Source: Promethearchaeota archaeon
GTDB lineage: Archaea > Asgardarchaeota > Lokiarchaeia > Sigynarchaeales > SOKP01
DNA length: 7,270 nucleotides
Assembly: GCA_014730295.1 (NCBI GenBank)
Contig: WJIN01000165.1
Location: 1 to 7,270 of the forward strand
Direction: 5' to 3'
Shown here piece by piece: positions 1 through 7,010 of the stretch. A model generated the notes under the pieces. That model was given only the letters and a program-made list of their open reading frames with translations, was not told where the DNA came from and ran no database searches. A program made the translations under genes and the position numbers. How positions within the stretch are numbered: position 1 is the first letter of the stretch; each line of letters opens with the position of its first letter.

Positions 1-661
1 ACCCATAAATTAGCGATATATTCTTAGATCATAATTTGAACTGGGGGTAAATTATTGTTCTTTAAACAATATTAAGCATTTTTACCAAGCTCCTGAAATT
101 GATTAAAATTCAATCTAAACACCCTAATAATGTATGAGAAATTGAACAATCTTACTTAAAAATCTTAAAAAAAGATTTAAAATTATTTAAGATAGAATTG
201 TCTATAGGATTGCCTACCCTAATTTTAGGACTAATAACTTAATTGAATTTATTAATACAATTTTATTGGATTTTGTTCATATTATTTTTTGGTTGCTCCT
301 TCCCCAGATGATTCTCTCATCTTAACGTATTTTTATACTGATTTCATTATTTTGACTTAATGGTTAATTTTAGGATCTATTTTATTTAAGTTTATCTTTT
401 ATTTCAAATGAAAAAAAAGAACTCTGATTTTCGATGACTATCAACTGTTCACATCATAATTTAGATTTATATTACCTATTCTTTTAATATTAGTCTTTGA
501 TTCAATTTATTAGACTCTCAGCTAATGGGTATTTCTTAATTTGATTAAAAAGTAAACCGATATGATAATTGGGAGTATAAAAATGTTTTAGATATTTAGT
601 TCCATATCCCTCTTTTTTTAAAACCTTTCTCAAATAGCATTTTTCAGCTTCACATTTCCCT
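1..661. other. AT-rich intergenic stretch, no gene seen
   Basis: I see no open reading frame with protein-like composition on either strand, no tRNA or rRNA and no CRISPR-like regularly spaced repeat. The stretch is very AT-rich, with many poly-A/T runs and small inverted repeats of the kind expected by chance. It lies downstream of the decayed minus-strand gene at 662-1548, so it may include that gene's former 3' end and terminator. Two items inside are listed separately: a minus-strand hairpin at 160-178 and a 12-base match to the right end of the nuclease locus at 193-204. Confidence 0.6.
155..178 (-). terminator. Weak hairpin with T tract, possible minus-strand terminator
   Basis: AAATCTT (160-166) and AAGATTT (172-178) form a perfect 7-bp stem around an AAAAA loop. 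Read on the minus strand, the hairpin runs directly into a short T run. The stem is AT-rich and weak, and lies about 500 bases beyond the last recognisable codon of the decayed gene at 662-1548. It could equally be chance in such AT-rich DNA. Confidence 0.2.
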
Positions 662-1548
662 TTAACGCAGTAACATGCTCACCTCCCAGTGTTCTAAAGT
701 AAAACTATTGCTATCGTTTAAGTCATCCCGAAATCCCCCTAAGTTCCAATGTGAGGGTCTATACATATCTTCTTCGCAGAGGAGTTGTGAGGAATTGATC
801 CACTGAACTAAATTGTTGCATTGAGTGCTATAGCCCGAGAAATTTTCTAATAAAACATCCAAGGTAGGAACTGCCCAGTAGGTATCTAACACATTCGCAT
901 TTCTCAGATAATAAGGGCCATTTTCGTAGGATACCCGCAAAATCCGCTGGTTTCGGGATGATAACACGACCAAATGAAATCAATGGTTCCTTGCGAGTCA
1001 ACTAAAGAAAGATTCCCCAGCAAGTTTAAAGCTAACATAGCTTAGCAATTGGTGATCAGTAGACTGGTGCGGCAGCTCACCTTGTCAAGATCTAGGTAAT
1101 TTGTGCAATCTAAATAGCGACGGCTGTAATCATCACTAAATAGATTTGCGGTATCATTATAATTTGACATAATGAATTCTAAAGCTTGTGTAAGACTGAG
1201 TTTATCTTCACGTCCTGTGGCATAAAGAATGTATAATGCATAATACGTTGCTGAAATGGAGGGCCGATATATAGCGGGAAAATACCCCTTATTGTTATAA
1301 TGATTAAATTTGCTGGTGAGCTCCTCTTGGAGAAGATCCCAATTAGATTTTACTTCTTCAATAGAAGATCTGTGAAGATTCCTAATTTCATTATCTAAAA
1401 GGTAATCTGTTTTATTCTCCTCAATTGATAAAGATACTTTGGAGTTCTGAGTAAATAGTATTCCATGGGAGATTACAAACACAAGTAAAATCACTAGAAT
1501 GTCAAATCGTAAAGTCATTTCTCTATTTTTCATTTTTTTAATTTTCAA
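662..1548 (-). pseudogene. Decayed secreted prenyltransferase/squalene-cyclase-repeat-like protein
   Basis: The reading begins at TTG (1546-1548), chosen because AGGTGA lies 6 nt upstream. A basic N-terminus is followed by a hydrophobic segment (residues ~17-32, ILVILLVFV...), a signal peptide or membrane anchor. The rest has the rhythm of alpha/alpha-barrel prenyltransferase-type repeats: SATYYALYIL, NVLDTYWAVPTLDVL, LVQWINSSQ, GGFRDD and TLEH. Two lesions break it. An in-frame TAA at 1042-1044 ends the first open piece after 168 residues, yet the same frame continues as family-like sequence (AMLALNLLGNLSLVDSQG, then SGFCGYP). A one-base-type frameshift near 905-950 then moves the reading into the frame that ends at 662. 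If repaired it would encode about 295 residues. Such repeat proteins are frequent in Asgard archaea; the role of this one is unknown. Alternatives are sequencing errors in a live gene, or programmed recoding, which I think unlikely. The family call is from repeat pattern only. Confidence 0.6.
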
Positions 1549-1554
1549 ATTAAG

Positions 1555-1560
1555 TCACCT
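1555..1560 (-). promoter_or_regulatory. Ribosome binding site of the decayed gene
   Basis: On the minus strand AGGTGA lies six bases before the TTG at 1546-1548. It matches the archaeal Shine-Dalgarno core that pairs with the 16S rRNA 3' end. It decides the TTG start over the ATG at 1531-1533, which would be about 21 bases away. A TATA-like TTAAATA (minus strand, 1591-1597) lies about 25-30 bases upstream of the expected transcript start near 1568. Confidence 0.6.
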
Positions 1561-1743
1561 AACAAAATTTACCTATTTTTGAATTGAAGATATTTAAGTA
1601 AAAAATGACAGAAATGTAAAAATAAGATAAAATTAAAACAATCTAACCATTTCAAAAAAATAATCAGTCAACCGCAATTAAAAGAGAAAACATTCATAAA
1701 GTCTATTACTTCTCTAATGCTCTCTCTTAAAATTGAGTAATCC

Positions 1744-1768
1744 AATAGATAATAATATTTTATCTATT
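1744..1768. repeat. Perfect 9-bp inverted repeat in the divergent intergenic region
   Basis: AATAGATAA (1744-1752) and TTATCTATT (1760-1768) are exact reverse complements separated by TAATATT. It could be an operator, a cruciform or hairpin of a mobile-element left end, or chance in AT-rich sequence. It is not followed by a T tract on the plus strand, so a terminator role is not supported. Confidence 0.45.
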
Positions 1769-1883
1769 AATATAATGTGAGATTCCTTCTTTCATGCGTT
1801 GAGTAAAAATTTAGGTAAAAAACTTAAGATTAGGGAGCAAATAGAAGGTTTAGAGCGAGAAAAATGGATCTGCTAATATTGGT

Positions 1884-1896
1884 GAAATCTTTAAAA
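1884..1896 (+). promoter_or_regulatory. Candidate archaeal BRE/TATA promoter of the nuclease gene
   Basis: GAAA (1884-1887) followed by TTTAAAA (1890-1896) resembles a BRE plus TATA box. An archaeal start site about 25-27 bases downstream would fall near 1918-1923, almost exactly at the left arm of the inverted repeat that spans the start codon. The region is AT-rich, so other TATA-like sites are possible. Confidence 0.35.
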
Positions 1897-1919
1897 TTAT
1901 ATTTTCTCAATTTTTGTTT

Positions 1920-1990
1920 AAATACTCACAGTTTATTTTATCTTAGATTATTAAAATTTCTCATAAAAAAGAATAATGATGTGAGTATTT
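1920..1990 (+). promoter_or_regulatory. 11-bp inverted repeat spanning leader, RBS and start codon
   Basis: AAATACTCACA (1920-1930) is the exact reverse complement of TGTGAGTATTT (1980-1990), with 49 bases between. The right arm contains the ribosome-binding-like GTGAG and the first two bases of the TTG start at 1989. If transcribed from near 1920, the two arms could pair and hide the start site. Alternatively they could be operator half-sites for a repressor. The pairing is seen directly; the function is inferred. Confidence 0.45.
1980..1985 (+). promoter_or_regulatory. Ribosome-binding-like TGTGAG before the TTG start
   Basis: TGTGAG ends three bases before TTG (1989-1991) and shares GTGA with the archaeal Shine-Dalgarno core. 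It is a weak match with short spacing. An in-frame TGA at 1977-1979 means TTG 1989 is the first possible start in this frame. The next start, ATG at 2010, would remove the first cysteine of the N-terminal zinc ribbon, so TTG is preferred. Confidence 0.4.
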
Positions 1991-4900
1991 GACTTATCTT
2001 ACATGTAGAATGTGCGGAAAACTAATTTCAGAAGAATTGATTCGTAACTATCGAAATGGGGGAGATAAAATTTACTGTGAGTCTTGTGGTTATCTTGTTT
2101 CTATGGATTTCTCGGGAGAAATCTCTCCAACGCCCTCAGAACAGCGGGAACCCGTATCAGAAAAGGAAAACTCACCAAAAGAGAACGCTAAAAGTCGCGG
2201 GAAACTAATTAGTGATATTGATAGTTTTTTCTATCGATATGCTTATCAGATACTCATGAATTCCAAAATTTGCTCCCTTGTATGGGATAAGAAGAAAAAT
2301 ATAGGGTTGAGTCAAATTCGAAAATATACCGACATCATGAAGGATTTAATCTTAAAGCACTCATTTCCAGCTCATTGGATAAGTCGGGCTGCCACTTCAC
2401 AAGATAAGCTATTGGTCCAAATTGAGATGGTGAAAAAAGATCTTAACCATGACCAGAGATATAAGGCAAAAGTGTTTCCATTTTTGGCGGAAGTTATTGA
2501 AGTGGTCTTTGATCTCATTGTAGGAAATTATAAATTTCGTAACTTAAGGGAAAAACAGCAAATTCAAATTATAAAAGACTTGAAGAGTACCTTTGGATTT
2601 AGAATCGGAGCACAAGAATACCAAACATTTCGCTATTGTCTCTCCGAATGGTTTGCCCAAGAGATTTATCATAAATTGCAACAGAGCGAACTGGATAATA
2701 GTAAGGGAAAAGAGCACTCAGCGGATATTCCGGATAGCGAAACCCCCTCTTATCACGCTATGGTCAGTTCTCTTATTAATAAATTTATGAAAAACCCCTC
2801 GAAATACCCGACACTCCAACCCTATTCCCGAGAGCTTAAAAAGTTTATTTTACGTCTAACTATTGATCAATTCTATTATACCTCTTTTGTAGATTATGTC
2901 AGGTGGTTGACTCGAAATCTTGATGCAATCCGTCAAGCAAAGCAAGATCTTAAGGATTTGAACCCTCTCTTAAACCGTCTTTTAAATTGGCTTATTTTTC
3001 GATCGTTTATTATAGATTGTCGTTTTCCCAAAAAGTTCAAAGCCAATTTAGCGTTAATTCTTTCACGGATGATTTTTATAGCAGTTAAACGATTTGCCAT
3101 GGATAACAAACTTAATTTGAGGAAATTAAAGGTTCCAGATGCATTCTACAAAGGTGTAGGTAATAATTTGGCACATAAAGTCAGAAAGGATCGTCCCATT
3201 CACAATTTTCATTTGCTTAGATTAGAAACAATCTCCCATGAGGAATTTTTTAACTACTATACTCGGTTTCAGAAGATTCTTCAAGAAGATAAAATTTATT
3301 TCTTAAGTTTTAAAAAGTATGTTATTGGTCTAACCAAATTAATTCGCAAACATCTCACGGGAACTAAAGAAAGAACTCAATTTAATAAGTTTGATCATAT
3401 TTTACATAGAGAACTGAGATATTTAGATACCATTCATCCTGAAAAGTTTCTCATTAAGGATAAAAAGGGATCTTTAAATAATTCTTCATCAATTAAAGAC
3501 CAGAACAAAATTAAGGATTATTCAGAAATAATGGCATTAGTGGGAAAAGATAAGGTTATTTCATTAAAAAATTATTCCCGACGGGGAAGGAATTTCTTAT
3601 TGCAATATGCCCTCGCTCACCTTGTGAATAAGCCTTCAGTTTCTCTTGATACTGTTGGAAGTGACCTGTTTAATTCTATGGAAAACATGGCTCAGTTTCT
3701 AAAGAAGAAATCGGGGAGAAGAACAGATAATATTGCCGCTTATATGAATTCTGAAGCCTTCCCCCTTCTTAAAAGTCTTACTGAGAGTCAACAAAATGTG
3801 GTTTTGTACAAAACTTACAGAAAGACAAATCCGGATGAAAAACCCGCCATTCACTACTTTACAGATAAAGAGCAGGTCAAAATTTTTGATGAGATAATGA
3901 AGATTTATTTCTCCTCGCCGCAAGCCATTCAACTATTCAAAAAATTTGTTCTCACCATCATTAATATTGCCCATTATTGCATGACCCATGGGCAAACTCG
4001 AATTTCCCTTCATGAACTCCAAAAAACGGTGCTCTTCACTTATGGAGGGCTAAGGGAAAGGCATGTTGAAAAGTTAATCAGCCGCGCTAAACAGCATCCG
4101 CTCATAGAGCCCCAGTTCAAACCCAAGGGATACAGTAAAAAAAGTATCGAAATCACCCGAAAATTTTCGCTCCATCCGCTGGTGATGCCCAACGACAACT
4201 CCAATCCCTCAACTAAATCCGAAAGGCAGTATTTAAAAGCAGACATCAAACATTACATGAATCAAGGGCTAAATCTTCGAAAAGTATATTATGAGCGCCT
4301 TAAAGATTTTATTCGAGAACTCTATCCCCATGAAATCGAGGGGATTCTCCAAAAACGCGCTGAGCTTGTAGCTCAACAGCTTAGGTTGCATAAAATCCGA
4401 AAAGCGGTTAAAACTAAGCGCAAGACCCCCAAATTAACGCGAAAACTGGAATCGTTAAAAAAAGTCATAGCAACCAAGGAACAAGAATTAGAGAGCTATT
4501 CGCTTATTAAGTTTTTCAGTTCTGACCCTTCAGAGACGCACATTAAGGGCAAATTCTATAATGCATTTAACTTAAGTCAGATTGCCAAAACTCAAGAGGT
4601 ACGAGAACGGTTCGGTCGATGTTTATATGAGGAAGTATTCCATGCGGCCCGTAATATGTTTATTCGAATCGGTCGGTTGCATGTACTACTTAAGTATTTT
4701 GAAGATCCTCAACAGCTAGGCAAACTTATCGCAAACAAGGGAATGCGCTCTAAAGCACTGATGGACCTATTGAAATATGACATATTCGGGAATTTCAACC
4801 CCCTCTCCTACGCTTTCGTGGAGAATCATGTGCGGCAACTGCGAAATATGTTATTGGCTAAGTTAGAATTCAGTACCGCAGAATTTCGAACGCTACCGGA

Positions 4901-7010
4901 GCCTAACGAGGGGGAGGAAAAACAGGAAGAATTCGTGAAAAATTCCCTCATTCAATTTCTCCATAATGCTCTGAACGCTTTGAAAGATAACCCGAAGAAG
5001 TATTTTTCCACCGTTAAAACCTCGCTTCTCACTGAATTAAATTCCCAGGATCTAAAAGAAGCATTTGCCAAGTATAAAAAATACTATAAGATCAATATAA
5101 AACGCGCCACCATCAGAACGTTCAAAAAAATTCAAAAACTTCGACAAAACATAGCCAAGATTGTCCATCAAGAGAAAAACAACCAACCTCTTTCCAAGCG
5201 TCAATTACGAAATAAAGCTAAATGGATACGACATCTTAATCGCCTCACAAAGAATCTCACGCAGCTTTTAGGCTTTACTGAAATCGACCTTTCCAATTGG
5301 AATTTATCGCAGTTTAAGGTGGAACGAGATCACGTGTTAGACTCGTTTGAAAACACTCTGAAAGACGCTATTAAGACCGAATTTGGGGCAAAACCTATGG
5401 CCGAAGTGGTGCAAAATCTATTAAAGGGGGTATTAGCCGAAGAACTACAAATTTATCTGGACCCCCCCTCAACGGATCGGAAGGTGTTAAATCATCTGTT
5501 CAACGCCCGCATGCCCTCGCTTACCGTGAAAACTCTCGATCTTGTGGGACTATTAAGTTACATTAGAACGAAGATGATCCGTCACCTCCGTACTACTTTC
5601 CCCGAAATCTTATTCAAAGGCGCATTCCATTTGAGGAAATTAGGGCAGATTATTTCACGTGCCCTCGGTCAGTTGCGTGAATCTAGCTTGAATCTTTTCG
5701 ATCAGATTCATTTTCATTCGCCTACCTTTTCTACGGCAAAGGATGATGACCAAGTGTTTTTATGCAATTATGACCAAAAATTAATAAAACTCTCTTATCA
5801 GAGAGGAAAGGATAATGAATTTTTATTACAATTACGAGATGATGATCAAAGACTTAATCACTTAGTTGAGGAAGACGGGGCGATTCCCCTCTCCCCGACG
5901 ATTACCGTTAGCGGACCAAAAATCCTATTACACCAGCCTTTTAGGATTCCCATAAAGGCGAGAACCCACGACGAGGACACTATTAAAATAGTAATGGGCG
6001 TGGATATTGGTCTAAAGGATTTTGCCGTGGTATCGATCCGGCGAGAGGGAAAAGAGATTGCCCGCTATTTTTTAAATGAACGTACATTGTTCAATTACTA
6101 TTTCGATTCACAGAGGAACGGAAAAGTCAATAAAGAATTAGTCCTTAAATCACCCGTTCGTCGTCTTATTAATAACCCCTCCGACAAGTTTTCCAATGTA
6201 AAAAACACTCTCATATCCTTACGCAAACAGCAAAAAACGATACAATCCAAATTAGATAAGCTGAAGGGCTATTATGATCAAAAGTATGAAAGAATCCGAA
6301 CTCAGTTGGCAGCATTAAAGAAAAACGATCCCAAGGTACTTCAAGAATTAGCCACAATTCTTGAGGAGCTTATAGAATCTCGAAAGGCAGGATACTCCAA
6401 TTATGAATTACCGTATTCGGAATTTCTCCCCATTATCAAGCAAAGATTAAGGAAAAATCAATTGGGAACGAAATTAGACGAGCTCAAGCTTAATTTTTCC
6501 GAATTAAAACACCTTCTATATTACTTAAAGAATCCCGGCGATAATTCCCGATTAACTCCCAGATATCGCTATAAATCCGAATATAATCGCTTGTATCGAA
6601 TTCAAAAGAGTCTGGATCGTCGAATGCAAAATCTTCATTCGGAACTTGTCAATCTTACCAGCCACCACTTAGTAGATTTGGCCCGACTTCACGAAGTTAC
6701 GGAGATTAAATTTGAAGACTTGCGTTGGTCGCAACATCAACGGAAAGATCAAATCGGCTACTTTTTGTCCTCATGGCAACGTCATTGGTTTTTTTCTCAA
6801 ATTATCCAAGCCAGCACCCACTTAGCCACACAGTATTCCATAAAAACATTACTGGTAAATCCGAAAGCCACCTCTTATCGTTGTTGTAAATGCGGTAATG
6901 AAAAAAAAGAGGATAGGCAAGAAAAAGTCTTTAAATGCTCTCAGTGCGGAATTCAACTGGATGCGGATTTAAATGCAGCGCGCAATATTGCGATGGTTTC
7001 ATCCCCTTGA
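1989..7010 (+). CDS. Giant TnpB/Cas12-like RNA-guided RuvC nuclease (1673 aa)
   Basis: Predicted RNA-guided DNA endonuclease of the TnpB/Cas12 superfamily. Seen in order: a zinc ribbon with C6, C9, C30 and C33; a hydrophilic Ser/Pro/Glu/Lys-rich linker (~43-72); and a very long basic helical region (~73-1240). Within that region are a winged-helix-like segment (~668-726) and two similar basic helical-hairpin blocks (~800-960 and ~1034-1206). A beta-rich stretch (~1253-1336) in the position of the TnpB/Cas12 WED barrel leads into RuvC-I (GVDIGLKDFAVV, D1339). A long helical insert follows, then RuvC-II (IKFEDLRW, E1576), a zinc finger (C1632/C1635/C1650/C1653 within ATSYRCCKCG...CSQCG) and RuvC-III (DADLNAARNI, D1660). 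All catalytic acids and zinc ligands are present, so an active nuclease is expected. TnpB is typically about 400 aa and Cas12 about 400-1500, so this is outsized. The extra length is mainly N-terminal (recognition side) plus about 150 residues between RuvC-I and RuvC-II. No CRISPR array, cas1/cas2 or tnpA adjoins it. A structured region overlaps its stop codon as in TnpB guide-RNA loci. The RuvC/TnpB assignment is near certain; the exact family (novel Cas12-like versus giant TnpB) is open. Confidence 0.92.
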   Translation: MTYLTCRMCGKLISEELIRNYRNGGDKIYCESCGYLVSMDFSGEISPTPSEQREPVSEKENSPKENAKSRGKLISDIDSFFYRYAYQILMNSKICSLVWDKKKNIGLSQIRKYTDIMKDLILKHSFPAHWISRAATSQDKLLVQIEMVKKDLNHDQRYKAKVFPFLAEVIEVVFDLIVGNYKFRNLREKQQIQIIKDLKSTFGFRIGAQEYQTFRYCLSEWFAQEIYHKLQQSELDNSKGKEHSADIPDSETPSYHAMVSSLINKFMKNPSKYPTLQPYSRELKKFILRLTIDQFYYTSFVDYVRWLTRNLDAIRQAKQDLKDLNPLLNRLLNWLIFRSFIIDCRFPKKFKANLALILSRMIFIAVKRFAMDNKLNLRKLKVPDAFYKGVGNNLAHKVRKDRPIHNFHLLRLETISHEEFFNYYTRFQKILQEDKIYFLSFKKYVIGLTKLIRKHLTGTKERTQFNKFDHILHRELRYLDTIHPEKFLIKDKKGSLNNSSSIKDQNKIKDYSEIMALVGKDKVISLKNYSRRGRNFLLQYALAHLVNKPSVSLDTVGSDLFNSMENMAQFLKKKSGRRTDNIAAYMNSEAFPLLKSLTESQQNVVLYKTYRKTNPDEKPAIHYFTDKEQVKIFDEIMKIYFSSPQAIQLFKKFVLTIINIAHYCMTHGQTRISLHELQKTVLFTYGGLRERHVEKLISRAKQHPLIEPQFKPKGYSKKSIEITRKFSLHPLVMPNDNSNPSTKSERQYLKADIKHYMNQGLNLRKVYYERLKDFIRELYPHEIEGILQKRAELVAQQLRLHKIRKAVKTKRKTPKLTRKLESLKKVIATKEQELESYSLIKFFSSDPSETHIKGKFYNAFNLSQIAKTQEVRERFGRCLYEEVFHAARNMFIRIGRLHVLLKYFEDPQQLGKLIANKGMRSKALMDLLKYDIFGNFNPLSYAFVENHVRQLRNMLLAKLEFSTAEFRTLPEPNEGEEKQEEFVKNSLIQFLHNALNALKDNPKKYFSTVKTSLLTELNSQDLKEAFAKYKKYYKINIKRATIRTFKKIQKLRQNIAKIVHQEKNNQPLSKRQLRNKAKWIRHLNRLTKNLTQLLGFTEIDLSNWNLSQFKVERDHVLDSFENTLKDAIKTEFGAKPMAEVVQNLLKGVLAEELQIYLDPPSTDRKVLNHLFNARMPSLTVKTLDLVGLLSYIRTKMIRHLRTTFPEILFKGAFHLRKLGQIISRALGQLRESSLNLFDQIHFHSPTFSTAKDDDQVFLCNYDQKLIKLSYQRGKDNEFLLQLRDDDQRLNHLVEEDGAIPLSPTITVSGPKILLHQPFRIPIKARTHDEDTIKIVMGVDIGLKDFAVVSIRREGKEIARYFLNERTLFNYYFDSQRNGKVNKELVLKSPVRRLINNPSDKFSNVKNTLISLRKQQKTIQSKLDKLKGYYDQKYERIRTQLAALKKNDPKVLQELATILEELIESRKAGYSNYELPYSEFLPIIKQRLRKNQLGTKLDELKLNFSELKHLLYYLKNPGDNSRLTPRYRYKSEYNRLYRIQKSLDRRMQNLHSELVNLTSHHLVDLARLHEVTEIKFEDLRWSQHQRKDQIGYFLSSWQRHWFFSQIIQASTHLATQYSIKTLLVNPKATSYRCCKCGNEKKEDRQEKVFKCSQCGIQLDADLNAARNIAMVSSP

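Larger units (their letters stand above)
1549..1988. other. Divergent intergenic region between the decayed gene and the giant nuclease gene
   Basis: About 440 bases with no coding potential on either strand. Outward-facing promoters are expected here because the two flanking genes diverge. It holds a TATA-like site for the minus gene (1591-1597), a 9-bp inverted repeat (1744-1768), a TATA-like site for the plus gene (about 1890-1896) and an 11-bp inverted repeat bracketing the leader (1920-1990). I searched it for the missing C-terminal part of the broken pirin gene on the right side and see none, and I see no CRISPR repeats. Confidence 0.6.

Noticed and set aside
1042..1548. Treating the 168-codon minus-strand frame as a complete small secreted protein
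   Set aside because: The same frame continues past the TAA with repeat-family sequence, and the next open piece (662-973) continues the same repeat pattern in a shifted frame. A broken longer gene explains both pieces better.
1..1988. Possible CRISPR array upstream of the Cas12-like gene
   Set aside because: Repeated short motifs are only AT-rich words. I found no 25-40 base direct repeat with regular spacing on either side of the gene.
2593..4249. Open frames at 2593-2790 (plus), 3699-3932 and 4040-4249 (minus)
   Set aside because: All lie inside the long nuclease frame, have no ribosome binding site of note and no protein-like pattern. They are shadows of the real coding strand.
6981..6992. 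Perfect 12-bp palindrome CGCAATATTGCG near the end of the nuclease gene
   Set aside because: It lies in the RuvC-III codons (Arg-Asn-Ile-Ala), where the protein motif constrains the bases. As a hairpin it would have only a 4-bp stem. It could belong to a longer guide-RNA scaffold, but nothing independent supports that.
1989..7010. Compositional change within the nuclease gene (first ~1.9 kb more AT-rich than the later part) as a sign of chimeric origin
   Set aside because: The shift is by eye only and gradual, with local AT-rich patches also near 5740-5880. Without a computed profile it does not support a fusion point.
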